In this document: piece after piece, positions 37,221-47,223 of the stretch
How positions within the stretch are numbered: position 1 is the stretch's first letter
Layout: every line of letters starts with the position of its first letter
Assembly (NCBI GenBank): GCA_024232835.1
Contig: JAAEPI010000290.1
Span: 1 to 59,424 of the forward strand
Length of the DNA: 59,424 bases
Direction: 5' to 3'
DNA from: Cytophagales bacterium
Lineage (GTDB): Bacteria; Bacteroidota; Bacteroidia; Cytophagales; Cyclobacteriaceae
Program-made: the position numbers and the translations under genes
The notes under the pieces: generated by a model
Seen by the model: only the letters and a program-made list of their open reading frames with translations
Databases searched by the model: none
What the model was told of the DNA's origin: nothing

Positions 37221-37967
37221 ATGAAACTACTAGAAGGAAAAACAGCGCTAATCACGGGTGCATCTAAAGGAATTGGAAGAGCTATTGCACATCGATTTGC
37301 TGAGCGCGGAGCTAATGTGGCATTCACCTATTTATCAAGTGTAGAAAAGGGAGAGGCACTTGTTAGTGAATTAGAAAAAAACGGTATCAAAGCCAAAGGC
37401 TATCGTTCTGATGCTTCCGATTATGCAGCAGCTCAGCAATTAATTAATGATGTTGTAGCTGATTTTGGTACAATGGATGTTTTGATAAATAATGCTGGCA
37501 TTACTCGTGATAACTTGTTGATGCGAATGAGCGAGGAACATTGGGATGAAATTATGAATGTTAATTTGAAATCTTGCTTTAATACCGTGAAGGCTTCTAG
37601 TCGAACGTTTATGAAGCAGCGATCGGGATCAATCATAAATATGTCTTCTGTTGTGGGTGTTAAAGGGAATCCAGGACAGGCGAATTATGCTGCATCAAAA
37701 GCAGGAATCATTGGATTTTCTAAGTCTGTTGCTTTAGAGCTGGGCTCAAGAAATATACGGTGCAATGTCATAGCTCCAGGGTTTATTGAAACTGAAATGA
37801 CGGGTGCGCTAGATGAAACAGTCGTGCAAGGTTGGAGAGAGGCCATTCCATTGAAGCGAGGTGGTCAACCTGAGGATGTTGCGGATGCTTGTGTATTTCT
37901 TGCTTCGGATATGTCCACTTACATCACTGGGCAGACCATTCAAGTGGATGGGGGAATGCTTACGTAA
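37221..37967 (+). CDS. fabG: 3-oxoacyl-[acyl-carrier-protein] reductase
   Basis: TGASKGIG, NNAGITRDNLLMRM, S-Y-K triad (YAASKAG), IAPGFIETEMT. Confidence 0.92.
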   Translation: MKLLEGKTALITGASKGIGRAIAHRFAERGANVAFTYLSSVEKGEALVSELEKNGIKAKGYRSDASDYAAAQQLINDVVADFGTMDVLINNAGITRDNLLMRMSEEHWDEIMNVNLKSCFNTVKASSRTFMKQRSGSIINMSSVVGVKGNPGQANYAASKAGIIGFSKSVALELGSRNIRCNVIAPGFIETEMTGALDETVVQGWREAIPLKRGGQPEDVADACVFLASDMSTYITGQTIQVDGGMLT

Positions 37968-38020
37968 TTTGATCAACTCTATTAACATAGAGCCGTTGAA
38001 GTCAGACGGTTATTTTGTCT

Positions 38021-40051
38021 ATGGATAATTTTTTTTTAGAATTCGGCTTACCTCTTTGGTGGATATTTCCTGCCTCTCTCATAGCTGTAGGGCTGTCTTT
38101 TCTTCTATATCAAAAGAAAGGTGTGCCGTGGGGGAAGAACAAAAATCTTATATTAGGAGCAATAAGATTTTTCGCACTTCTGTTAATTTTCCTACTACTT
38201 CTCAATCCATTTATTCGACAGATTTTTAACGAAACAGAAAGACCTCTTGTGGTCATTGGAATAGATTATTCTAGCTCAATAGCTTCTGTTTATGACGAAG
38301 ATTCCTTGCAGGCGTTTACAAGTTCATTGAATAATCTGAAATCAAAACTGGAGATCAGCAAGGACTATCGTGTCGAATTGATCAGTCTTCAAGGGAAAGG
38401 GGATTCATTGGATTTTAATGAAACATCTACGGATTATTCCAAATTTTTTCGGTTGGTTGAGGATGAATTTGGAGGCAGGAATCTGGCGAGTGTAGTGGTT
38501 GCTACTGACGGGATTTTCAATAGAGGATCATCACCAGCTTATCGACCCTACAATTACCCCTTGTTCACTCTGGGTCTTGGGGATACAATTCCACAACGAG
38601 ATGTGGTTATTGCTGAAGTCAGGAACAATGCAGTGGCTTATAGTGGGAATGAATTTCCGGTTAGGGTGAAGGTGTCCGGAGAAGGATATGTGGGTAGATC
38701 GCTTGAGGTGAAAGTAACTGAACGAGGAAAAATTTTAGAAGTGAAAAAAGGAACGATTACTCAGGCAAGTAATGAGTTCACTTTCTTTCTGAATGAAGAG
38801 CAAGCTGGGGTGAAGCATTATACGATTTCGGTAACGGAATATGAAGGTGAAGTGACGCTGGTCAACAACAAACGAGAGGTTTTTATCGAGGTACTTGAAA
38901 GTAAAAAACAAGTATTGATTGCAGCAAAATCACCCCACCCGGATATTCGATCTATTCGAAGTGTTCTGGAAGAAACAGGAAATTATGAGGTGACTGTATT
39001 CATTGAACGAATGAATGATCGTCCAATAGACCAGAAATTTGATGTTCAGATATTGATGGATGGAGTGACGGCTATAGAGGGATCAAATTCGGGTGTTTGG
39101 ATAATCAATTCGAACTTTCTTGGTGACGATGTGAAAGCCATTCCATTTTTGAATATTATCGCTCAAGGGCAGCCAGATGGAGTCAGGCCTTCATACAATT
39201 CAAACTTTAGTAAATTCAAACTGACCCAAGAAGTTGATAGGCTTGCAGGGTATCCACCCATTTCTGTACCTTTTGGTGACTATAGTTTGTCAGGTCCGTT
39301 CGAGGTACTTTTTTATCAGCAAGTTGGTAGTGTGGTCACTAATAAGCCATTAGTAGCTGTCTTTGATAACGGTGATCAAAGGCTGGCTGTTACCGTAGGA
39401 CAGGGGATTTGGCAGTGGAGACTTCAAGAGGGAGCGACCAATGATGACACAAAGTTGTTCGCTGAGATTGTTCAAAAACTAGTGCAGTATTTAAGCATTA
39501 ATGAAAGCAAAAAACAGTTTAGAGTATCCAAGGGGCTTGAGACGTTCACGGATGGAGAAGTTGTTTATTTTGATGTTGAAGTCTACGATGACATATTCCA
39601 GTTGCTTGAAGGGCAGCTGTATTCTTTGGAAATTGAATCTGAGAATGAAACTACAAACCGTTTCGATTTTGTGTTTGGGTCGGAAAGCAAAGTGGCTCGA
39701 ACAGCGTCATTCCCATCGGGTACGTATTCCTTTGTAGCTCGAACGAGTGTTGGAGATAAGTCACTGACAGAGCGAGGTGAGTTTGTGGTGAATACTCTGG
39801 AGTTGGAGCAACTGCAGCTTACAGCCAACCATGATCTATTGAGACAAATGGCAGCCAAATCTGGTGGAGCTTACTTTCATCTTTCTCAGATGGATGAGCT
39901 TCAAAAGCAACTTTTGAGAACTGGCTACAAAGGGATTATTCATTCAGATAGCGATCGCACACCCCTAATTGATTCTCTTTGGGCTCTGCTTCTTATCGCA
40001 GGTCTGTTGGGTGTCGAATGGGGATTGCGAAAATTTTGGGGAGGGTACTAG
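38021..40051 (+). CDS. Membrane-anchored VWA-like protein
   Basis: N-terminal TM helices, GIDYSSSIAS MIDAS-like motif, C-terminal TM. Confidence 0.6.
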   Translation: MDNFFLEFGLPLWWIFPASLIAVGLSFLLYQKKGVPWGKNKNLILGAIRFFALLLIFLLLLNPFIRQIFNETERPLVVIGIDYSSSIASVYDEDSLQAFTSSLNNLKSKLEISKDYRVELISLQGKGDSLDFNETSTDYSKFFRLVEDEFGGRNLASVVVATDGIFNRGSSPAYRPYNYPLFTLGLGDTIPQRDVVIAEVRNNAVAYSGNEFPVRVKVSGEGYVGRSLEVKVTERGKILEVKKGTITQASNEFTFFLNEEQAGVKHYTISVTEYEGEVTLVNNKREVFIEVLESKKQVLIAAKSPHPDIRSIRSVLEETGNYEVTVFIERMNDRPIDQKFDVQILMDGVTAIEGSNSGVWIINSNFLGDDVKAIPFLNIIAQGQPDGVRPSYNSNFSKFKLTQEVDRLAGYPPISVPFGDYSLSGPFEVLFYQQVGSVVTNKPLVAVFDNGDQRLAVTVGQGIWQWRLQEGATNDDTKLFAEIVQKLVQYLSINESKKQFRVSKGLETFTDGEVVYFDVEVYDDIFQLLEGQLYSLEIESENETTNRFDFVFGSESKVARTASFPSGTYSFVARTSVGDKSLTERGEFVVNTLELEQLQLTANHDLLRQMAAKSGGAYFHLSQMDELQKQLLRTGYKGIIHSDSDRTPLIDSLWALLLIAGLLGVEWGLRKFWGGY

Positions 40052-40151
40052 CAATTTGATGATTAGAGGATGTGCCAATTTGAAGATGAAGGAATGAAGC
40101 AGCAATTGTGGATGCTAGAAACCGACACAGTACCAGATTGACAAATCGACC

Positions 40152-40375
40152 TTATTTTTCATACAATCTCTCCAACTCTTTAAGAGAAGCTATCATCAAT
40201 TTCTTTTGTACACGCGATCTATGTCGTCCAGTGATAGATTTTCCCCAAATCTTGAGCTGTTCTCCGGAAACTTCCTCCATCATGTTCATGATTTCGTAGC
40301 AGTTGTTTCGCTTTTGTTCGCCTTCAATCGTAGCTAGAAAGTCGAGGACACTTTCATCATTTGGTTTTGCCTTTC
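40152..40375 (-). pseudogene. DUF1801/YdhG-like remnant with frameshift and internal deletion
   Basis: Minus strand AELK(fs)AKPNDESVLDFLATIEGEQKRNNCYEIMNMMEEVSGEQLKIWGKSITG then RHRSRVQKKLMIASLKELERLYEK*. Confidence 0.55.
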
Positions 40376-40423
40376 AACTCAGCTATGATTTGATTTTACT
40401 TGAACAGTAATAAATACAATCGA

Positions 40424-40834
40424 TCACTGGAATCTAGTTTTTGCTTGTTTCCTCATCACATAGACGCCAACCACGGTTGTGAGTGTGGAAGCTAAAACAA
40501 CTACCAACCAAAAGAATTTATTATCAAACGCCCTTGTTCCCACTTCAGCCCAAAAGGCTGCATACAATCCAATGACTGACCCGCCCATATAATAGTAATG
40601 TCGCTTCAGCCAGTCGTTATTTTTCCTCCGTATCGCGGGAATGATTCCTGCAAGGACGCATGCAAGGCTCATTACGGCTGCAAAATGAAAAGGGCCAAAC
40701 GTCCCAAAGGTGTGCATTCCGAAAGCAGTACCGTTTAGCAGGAGCATTGATACGACGTAGGCATAGCCAATGCGTTTATGGGATACTGTTCCTTTTGGCT
40801 TGAGCAACACAATGCTACCGAGTATCATAGCCAA
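40424..40834 (-). CDS. DUF2306-like membrane protein
   Basis: VSHKRIGYAYVVSMLLLNGTAFGMHTFGTFGPFHFAAVMSLACVLAGIIPAI. Confidence 0.7.
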   Translation of the reverse strand: MAMILGSIVLLKPKGTVSHKRIGYAYVVSMLLLNGTAFGMHTFGTFGPFHFAAVMSLACVLAGIIPAIRRKNNDWLKRHYYYMGGSVIGLYAAFWAEVGTRAFDNKFFWLVVVLASTLTTVVGVYVMRKQAKTRFQ

Positions 40835-40898
40835 GATTGCAACTATAGTATGAGTTAGTCCAAGATTGGATGAACCCAGTTCGCGTATTCAAGGGCTT

Positions 40899-41426
40899 TC
40901 ATAGATTTTTGGTCAAGGTGAATTCGATGAATGGATACCATACGCTCCCATCTAGTGAAAACTCACCTTTCTCTGTCCATGCATCACCTTCAAAGGTTAG
41001 TTGGTACTTGATTGACCCATTATTAACCTCAAACCACCATTCGATTTTATTTTCTGAGATCAATTCCAACTCTGCTTTCGTTTGTTGCCCATTCTCTAAC
41101 ATGGCTTGCATGAAATATTTGTCTTCCTTTATATCATATGATATAATCCCAAGTGCATTATGGATTGATTTTCCCTCCATATCCCAGCCATTTCCATGGA
41201 TTATAAGAATGGCACCATTGAGATCCATTTCAATTTTTTCTTCTTGAGTAAATTCAGACCGAGTCCTATCTGGATTTATCATCCATCCGCCACCTGACCA
41301 CTCACCCAGCATGAAGCTGAGCTCCTTTATTTTTTCCTTACCTATGTTTTTTTCCGGTTGGGCAAGGCAAAGTGTAGCCATTAACATACCTAACATTGTG
41401 AGAATTGATTTTGTTGTCTTTTTCAT
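40899..41426 (-). CDS. DUF1579-like secreted protein
   Basis: Signal peptide; LSFMLGEWSGGGWMINPDRTRSEFTQEEKIEMDLNGAILIIHGNG. Confidence 0.55.
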   Translation of the reverse strand: MKKTTKSILTMLGMLMATLCLAQPEKNIGKEKIKELSFMLGEWSGGGWMINPDRTRSEFTQEEKIEMDLNGAILIIHGNGWDMEGKSIHNALGIISYDIKEDKYFMQAMLENGQQTKAELELISENKIEWWFEVNNGSIKYQLTFEGDAWTEKGEFSLDGSVWYPFIEFTLTKNL

Positions 41427-41468
41427 TATAATTATGGTTTATATTATAAACTGAATAGATAAAAAAAT

Positions 41469-41756
41469 TTATTCAATGTATCCTTTCAAGGCGTTCACAT
41501 AGTCTTCGAATGCTTTGATACCAAGCTTAGTGATGCTACAGGTGGTCAATGGTCTCTTGCCTTTGAATGACTTAGAAACACTTATGTAACCGGCTGTAGA
41601 AAGTTTGTCAAGCTGCACACTTAGATTCCCTGCTGTCGACTTGGTTTTCTCACGTATGAAGACAAACTCTGCTGAATCCACGCCGATTAGTAGTGACATC
41701 ACAGCCAATCTCAGTTGCGAATGCAATAGCGGGTCGAGTTGTTGAAAATTAGGCAT
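41469..41756 (-). CDS. Winged-helix transcriptional regulator
   Basis: DPLLHSQLRLAVMSLLIGVDSAEFVFIREKTKSTAGNLSVQLDKLSTAGYISVSKSFKGKRPLTTCSIT. Confidence 0.8.
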   Translation of the reverse strand: MPNFQQLDPLLHSQLRLAVMSLLIGVDSAEFVFIREKTKSTAGNLSVQLDKLSTAGYISVSKSFKGKRPLTTCSITKLGIKAFEDYVNALKGYIE

Positions 41757-42324
41757 TTTCGACTTTCTTTAGTAGGAATCCAGGGATCAAGTAGCCCGCA
41801 AATATTCCAATAGCCCCAACGAGGTACTGCTCGGTCACGGGAAGACTAAAAGCCAAGATGCTAGAAACCCATAATGCTAGTCCACCTAGTATTAGGGGCT
41901 TAAATCGTAGCATGAGACCCGAATTGAGTGTTCCTAGTCCTGCGAATAGTAGGATGATGGCATTTAGATTTGTTTCAACATTTCCAGTGAAAAAAATAAG
42001 TGTCATCACAGCCACAGCTATCGCGATCCACATTAGACCGTAGAGACGGTCGAGATGACTTCTAACCACGGTATTCTTTCCTTGTCTGGCTCCATAAATG
42101 GCTGATACAATACCAGCCGGAAAAGTAATTAGCCAAACGATATATGGTTGATCGTGAAGGTCGTATTTGTCTAAAATGTAATGGCCCAGATTAGCAAACA
42201 TCACTACCCAGCCCCATAATAGAAAGTAGAAACTTCCACCCTTGGCGATGTTCCTTTTCGCCTGGCCGATCATATTCGTGATCAAGTCTAGGCTTTCCTC
42301 TTTTGTTAGTTCTTTGTCGCTCAT
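41749..42324 (-). CDS. Multi-TM membrane protein paired with regulator
   Basis: Five or more hydrophobic segments; overlaps 5' end of regulator gene. Confidence 0.55.
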   Translation of the reverse strand: MSDKELTKEESLDLITNMIGQAKRNIAKGGSFYFLLWGWVVMFANLGHYILDKYDLHDQPYIVWLITFPAGIVSAIYGARQGKNTVVRSHLDRLYGLMWIAIAVAVMTLIFFTGNVETNLNAIILLFAGLGTLNSGLMLRFKPLILGGLALWVSSILAFSLPVTEQYLVGAIGIFAGYLIPGFLLKKVENA

Positions 42325-42437
42325 TATTGTTGGTTTATGATTTCCTATACGCAGTAAATATAAATATGTTTATAATATAAACTATAATTTTAAAGTAATT
42401 TTAGATAGATGTCTTATTGAATTATTTATCTAAGTGA

Positions 42438-42885
42438 TTATTTGCATGAACCAGTCCACTTCTCCATCTGCTTCACCTCTGATATCCGGCTTCATTTCTC
42501 CAAGAATTAGTCACTAGGTTAGAATCTCAGCAATTTCCAGTGGAGTTAATGTCGGTACTCCAGCATCATTTGATCAGATGATTTACTGTTAACCTTAATG
42601 ATCGCGACAAGTCCATATTTAATAATGCAAGCCTCTCTGTGAATATGTTCTAATAGATAATCCGATTTCTTAATCAGCGGGTAGAGTGATACCAACCCCT
42701 CACCAGAATCTAGATGGTGCATTGAGCAGTGCTTCGTGTAGAGGCCTTTCTTGTATTGTATATTGATTTTAGCGAATCTTCGTTTGTCGATCCATCTTTG
42801 GAAGATCAGAATTAGTATCCTTTGATTGACTGTAACCACACGAGATAAGCAAGCTGACCATCGGAATAATCAGAATCTTACTCAT
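42438..42885 (-). pseudogene. Decayed c-type cytochrome lipoprotein downstream of SCO
   Basis: MSKILIIPMVSLLISCGYSQSKDTNSDLPKMDRQTKIR(fs)YKKGLYTKHCSMHHLDSGEGLVSLYPLIKKSDYL..HREACIIKYGLVAIIKVNSKSSDQMM(fs)AGVPTLTPLEIAEILT(fs)ISEVKQMEKWTGSCK*; heme motif CSMCH is CSMHH. Confidence 0.7.
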
Positions 42886-43489
42886 ATTCTTTCCTTAAAA
42901 GATCGATATCCTTCAGCAGAATGTCAACTTGAACTGGCTCTAGGCCATCGTAAACTCCACGGATTCTTCTTTCTTTATCTACAAGTAAAAATGCCCCGCT
43001 ATGGATGTATCCGCCCGGAGCATCAGGGTCTTCATCGGCCATGACCAGATAGGTCTCAGCGAGCGCATAAATGCTGTCCTTTTCTCCAGTCACAAAATGC
43101 CAAACTGGGGCAGTTACACCAAGGTTGAAGGCATATTCCTTGAGAACTGCCACTGAGTCATAGTCAGGATCTATGGTGTGTGAGAGAATAGAAACATCAT
43201 TCGAATCCTCAATTTTTTCATAAACACGGAGCAGTTGAGTATTCATTTTTGGGCAGGTGGTAGGGCAGGACGTGAAAAAGAAATCGGCTATATAAATTTT
43301 ATCACTGAAAGATTCATTAGTTACTATCGCACTATCCTGATTGACTAAGCGGAATTGTCCAACTGTATGGAAGGTCGTGTCGGATTCTGTATAGATGCTG
43401 TTGCCGAGTATCGGAAGACTGTGATTGTTCCTAACATCACCGCAGGAAATGATCACAATGATCAATGAAAGCAAAGTAAGGATCCTCAT
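42878..43489 (-). CDS. SCO1/SenC copper chaperone
   Basis: IADFFFTSCPTTCPKMNTQLLRVYEK...LSHTIDPDYDSV...HSGAFLLVDKERRIRGVYDG. Confidence 0.92.
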   Translation of the reverse strand: MRILTLLSLIIVIISCGDVRNNHSLPILGNSIYTESDTTFHTVGQFRLVNQDSAIVTNESFSDKIYIADFFFTSCPTTCPKMNTQLLRVYEKIEDSNDVSILSHTIDPDYDSVAVLKEYAFNLGVTAPVWHFVTGEKDSIYALAETYLVMADEDPDAPGGYIHSGAFLLVDKERRIRGVYDGLEPVQVDILLKDIDLLRKEYE

Positions 43490-44019
43490 GAATTTCTATA
43501 TTTCTTATAAAGCCGGATTGCTAAAGCCAAAAGCACGGCAAAAATCACCAATCCTAAGGTGCCATACAACCAGTCGACAGAATTTTTCAGAATAATGAGA
43601 AAAACAATTGAAACCAGAAACAAAGTGGCGACCTCATTCCATAGGCGTAGATTATTAGAGGACATCCATTTATTCCCTTGCTGAAGTTTGGAATACTGCT
43701 TATGACACACAAAATGATATGTGTAGAGTAGTAGAAGTAGGGCTAACTTGACCCGCATGAAAGGAAGCTGCAACAGTACAGGATTAGCCCAAATAAGGCT
43801 TGTTCCAAATATCAAAGTAAGGATTGCCGAGGGCCAGGTGATTCCCAACCAAAGTCGCTTAGCCATGAGCGTAAGATGAGGGAAGAGAATTTCTTGTTCT
43901 TTGTCAGGTTTATCAAGAGCCTCCGTCTGATAAATAAATAAACGAACAATGTAAAAAAGCCCGGAAAACCAGGTCACCACAAAAATGATGTGTAGGGCTT
44001 TGAGGTTTAAGTAGACCAT
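43486..44019 (-). CDS. hemJ: HemJ/CopD-like membrane protein
   Basis: MVYLNLKALHIIFVVTWFSGLFYIVRLFIYQ...MAKRLWLGITWPSAILTLIFG. Start taken at 44019 rather than 44076. Confidence 0.75.
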   Translation of the reverse strand: MVYLNLKALHIIFVVTWFSGLFYIVRLFIYQTEALDKPDKEQEILFPHLTLMAKRLWLGITWPSAILTLIFGTSLIWANPVLLQLPFMRVKLALLLLLYTYHFVCHKQYSKLQQGNKWMSSNNLRLWNEVATLFLVSIVFLIILKNSVDWLYGTLGLVIFAVLLALAIRLYKKYRNS

Positions 44020-44125
44020 TGTTTTGGAACTATTTAAAAAGTAATTCTGTAAAGATTTAGTAAATGTGTAGAGCAAATATCCTGCTATTCAAAACATTGA
44101 ACAAATAAAGTCAACCCCCTTTTGA

Positions 44126-44806
44126 ATGAGTGATCAAAGTAGCTTATGGTATTTTGAAGAGAGTGACCTTTTTGACATCCTGTGTCCTAGAAAGACGCCA
44201 TTATTGAAGGATAAGCACGTCCCCAGTGGTTATAAAAAAGATGACTTTATTTACTTTCCCGATGAGGCCTCCAAACAGATTTATATGATCTCAAATGGTA
44301 GAGTTAAAATTGGAACGTACACAGACGAGAAAAAGGAAATTGTAAAAGCTATTTTGACCAAAGGAGAAATATTTGGAGAACTTGCCTTGGCCGGTGAAAT
44401 GACCCGAACAGATTTTGCCCAAGCTATGGACAATGACACGCGCATCTGTTTTATGACGATTGAAAACTTGCAAGACTTGATGAAAGGCAATCAGGAACTG
44501 AGCTTTAAAATTTTGAGGATTATTGGGTGGAGACTTAGAAAAATGGAATCCAAAATAGAATCACTTGTTTTCAAAGATGCACTAACAAGAATCGTTGATT
44601 TTCTGAGAGAGACTGCTCTAGAAAAAGGACAAAAGGTTGGCTTTGAAATGATGATTAAAAATCACCTCACCCACAAGGATATAGCAAGTCTTACGGGCAC
44701 ATCCCGACAAATAGTAACCACTGTTATGAATGAATTAAGGGAGCAAAACCTTATCAATTTTGACAGAAGACGAATATTGATTCGTGATATGGAGAAATTG
44801 GTGTGA
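44126..44806 (+). CDS. Crp/Fnr family transcriptional regulator
   Basis: cNMP-binding fold (GEIFGELALAGEMTRTDFAQAMDN) and HTH KDIASLTGTSRQIVTTVMNEL. Confidence 0.92.
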   Translation: MSDQSSLWYFEESDLFDILCPRKTPLLKDKHVPSGYKKDDFIYFPDEASKQIYMISNGRVKIGTYTDEKKEIVKAILTKGEIFGELALAGEMTRTDFAQAMDNDTRICFMTIENLQDLMKGNQELSFKILRIIGWRLRKMESKIESLVFKDALTRIVDFLRETALEKGQKVGFEMMIKNHLTHKDIASLTGTSRQIVTTVMNELREQNLINFDRRRILIRDMEKLV

Positions 44807-44875
44807 AGGGACAATAATCATTCGTAAAAGGAAGCAGGCAAACGGTCTGTTTAGAATTTTCGCGAAAGCATAAAA

Positions 44876-44907
44876 AAGGTCAGTCTTGATGAATCAAGAC
44901 TGACCTT
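44876..44907. terminator. Bidirectional hairpin terminator
   Basis: AAGGTCAGTCTTGAT-GA-ATCAAGACTGACCTT. Confidence 0.8.
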
Positions 44908-44924
44908 CGGGGTTTTAATAGCTC

Positions 44925-45488
44925 TTACTTAGAAGCCATCACTTTTATATTCAGCTTTATGTCATCGCTTATCGCTTTGTCAGCAAGATCGTCGAAGAAT
45001 GAATTGGAGCCATAGCGCACGTCGAACTTCGACCGGTCAAAAGTCAGCTCGGCACTGCCAGTGAAGGTACCTTCATCTTCCGATACATTTGCCGTAAAAG
45101 TGATTTCTTCAGTGGCTGCTTTTATAGTCAGATCGGCAGTAACTACTAGACTACCATCCTCACGCTCTTCCGAACTTTTGATTACAAGGCTGGCCGTTGG
45201 GTAAGTTTTCACTCCAAAGAAGTCATCAGATTTCAGATGTCCGTCCAATTTTTTTGACCCATTCTTATCTGCAATTGTGGTCATATCAATGATAAAATCA
45301 CCACTCACAAGTACTCCGTTTTTCACTTTGAAAGTTCCCTCTGAAAATTGCAATGTTCCCATTTGGGAGCTTCCCACGATTTTTTCTCCTTTCCAATTAA
45401 CAACACTTTCATCTGTGTTGATTTGATAGGTTTGAGCAGAAACCCCAATGCCTACTAATAATGATAATGTGACCAATGATAATTTCAT
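44925..45488 (-). CDS. YceI family protein
   Basis: YQINTDESVVNWKGEKIVGSSQMGTLQFSEGTFKVKNGVLVSGDFIIDMTTI. Confidence 0.92.
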   Translation of the reverse strand: MKLSLVTLSLLVGIGVSAQTYQINTDESVVNWKGEKIVGSSQMGTLQFSEGTFKVKNGVLVSGDFIIDMTTIADKNGSKKLDGHLKSDDFFGVKTYPTASLVIKSSEEREDGSLVVTADLTIKAATEEITFTANVSEDEGTFTGSAELTFDRSKFDVRYGSNSFFDDLADKAISDDIKLNIKVMASK

Positions 45489-45565
45489 ATTCTTTTAAAT
45501 TAGATGTATGTACATGTATTTATTGAACTGCAAAACGATGCAACACGGATAAAGGTTCATTAATT

Positions 45566-46174
45566 TTGAGAGAAATTCAAACAATGATTCAACTCGGTAC
45601 CACATTGTTATCTGATGACATCAAAGATGAGTCGTTTGTTTGTGACTTGCAAAAGTGCAAAGGTGCTTGTTGTGTGGAGGGGCATTTAGGAGCTCCGTTG
45701 CTTTTTGATGAGCTGGATGAAGTTGAAGATGTTGTTGCAAAAGTGAAGGCATACCTGTCCCTGGAGGCCACTGCTGTTTTGGATAAGGAAGGAGGATTCG
45801 TCTTGGATCATGAAGGTGAATTTTCTACTACTACCATGAATGGAAATGAATGTGCTTTCGCTTTCTATGATAAAAATAAAATCTTAAAGTGTAGCATCGA
45901 ACAAGCGCATCTTGACGGGAAGACGGATTTCGTGAAACCAATTTCCTGTCACCTTTATCCAGTTCGGTTAGGGAAAACAGCTCATTTTGAAACTGTTAAC
46001 TATGATAAATGGCAGATTTGTTCATCGGCTTGTGATCTTGGAAAAGAGCTGAAAGTCCCCGTGTACAAATTTCTTAAAGAGCCATTAATAAGGAAATTTG
46101 GAGCTAACTGGTATGATGAGCTTTGTAGTTTAATAGAAGAAGTACCTACCACTTCACAACAATCTTCCCTGTAG
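45566..46174 (+). CDS. DUF3109 family protein (Cys-rich)
   Basis: IQLGTTLLSDDIKDESFVCDLQKCKGACCVEGHLGAPLLFDELDEVEDV. Confidence 0.9.
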   Translation: MREIQTMIQLGTTLLSDDIKDESFVCDLQKCKGACCVEGHLGAPLLFDELDEVEDVVAKVKAYLSLEATAVLDKEGGFVLDHEGEFSTTTMNGNECAFAFYDKNKILKCSIEQAHLDGKTDFVKPISCHLYPVRLGKTAHFETVNYDKWQICSSACDLGKELKVPVYKFLKEPLIRKFGANWYDELCSLIEEVPTTSQQSSL

Positions 46175-47162
46175 TATTTCCATTTTCCAAATCATCATGA
46201 GCTTGCGCAAGCTCGGATGAAGGATACGATTTCCCGACAATTGGATTTAGTTTTCCATCTTTTGCCCATTGTACCACACCTTCAATACATCCCTTCAATA
46301 CCTCTGGTTGTTGATCACCTACGTTGAGCATATTCACTCCAATAATAGATTTTGACTGCATTAGCAGAAAGAGGGGATGTGTGAATCCCATTGAAAATAG
46401 TAAGCCGATATTAGCAAGAAATCCACCACTTTTGCCTGCTCTACTGGCTGCACCAAAAGTAAAAACTGTGCCTCCCTCGGTTATTAATTTCATATCCTTC
46501 TTGAAAGACTTACCACCCACTGCGTTGAAGCTAGTGGTAATTTTTTTGTCCGATATTTTGGAGATTTCCTTTGCGTAATCCTGTGTTTTGTAATTGATCG
46601 GATGATCGACTCCATTGTCTTTTAAGTATTGAATTTTCTCATCACTTCCGGTTGTTCCAAAAACAACGCATCCTTTTTGTTTGAGTATTTGTGTGAGTGC
46701 TGTTCCTACCCCACCTGCAGCGGAGTGTACCAGTACTGCATCCCCTTTTCTTAAAAATGCTCGATCACATGCCATGTACCAAGCCGTGCAGTATTGTGTG
46801 GCCAGTGCTGTTGCTTTTCCAGCACCCATATCTCCTATTTCGGCTAGGCCTGCTGCTTTTGTTACAGCATATTCTGCATAGCCTCCGAATCGTGTAAAAG
46901 CAGTTACCCTTGTGCCAATGATCGACTCCTCCACTCCAGACCCAACCTTCTCAACAGTACCAACCACTTCGTATCCCAAAACACATGGAATATTAGGTGC
47001 TTCTTGATACAGATCCAAACGTGCCAACACATCTGCGAAATTCAATCCGAAAGCTTCGACATGAATCAGTACTTCTCCTTCCTGAGGTGATGGAGTTGGG
47101 AGGTCTTGTTCTTCGAATGCGGATTTGGCTGAGCCATATTTTGTTAAGGTGAGTGCTTTCAT
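46146..47162 (-). CDS. MDR-type zinc-binding alcohol dehydrogenase / quinone oxidoreductase family protein
   Basis: VLIHVEAFGLNFADVLARLDLY...VLVHSAAGGVGTALTQILKQKG. Confidence 0.88.
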   Translation of the reverse strand: MKALTLTKYGSAKSAFEEQDLPTPSPQEGEVLIHVEAFGLNFADVLARLDLYQEAPNIPCVLGYEVVGTVEKVGSGVEESIIGTRVTAFTRFGGYAEYAVTKAAGLAEIGDMGAGKATALATQYCTAWYMACDRAFLRKGDAVLVHSAAGGVGTALTQILKQKGCVVFGTTGSDEKIQYLKDNGVDHPINYKTQDYAKEISKISDKKITTSFNAVGGKSFKKDMKLITEGGTVFTFGAASRAGKSGGFLANIGLLFSMGFTHPLFLLMQSKSIIGVNMLNVGDQQPEVLKGCIEGVVQWAKDGKLNPIVGKSYPSSELAQAHDDLENGNTTGKIVVKW

Positions 47163-47223
47163 AAATATTGTACAATTTCTTTCAAATATACTTTTTTGCT
47201 AATAAGACTGGGCGAGTCTATTC

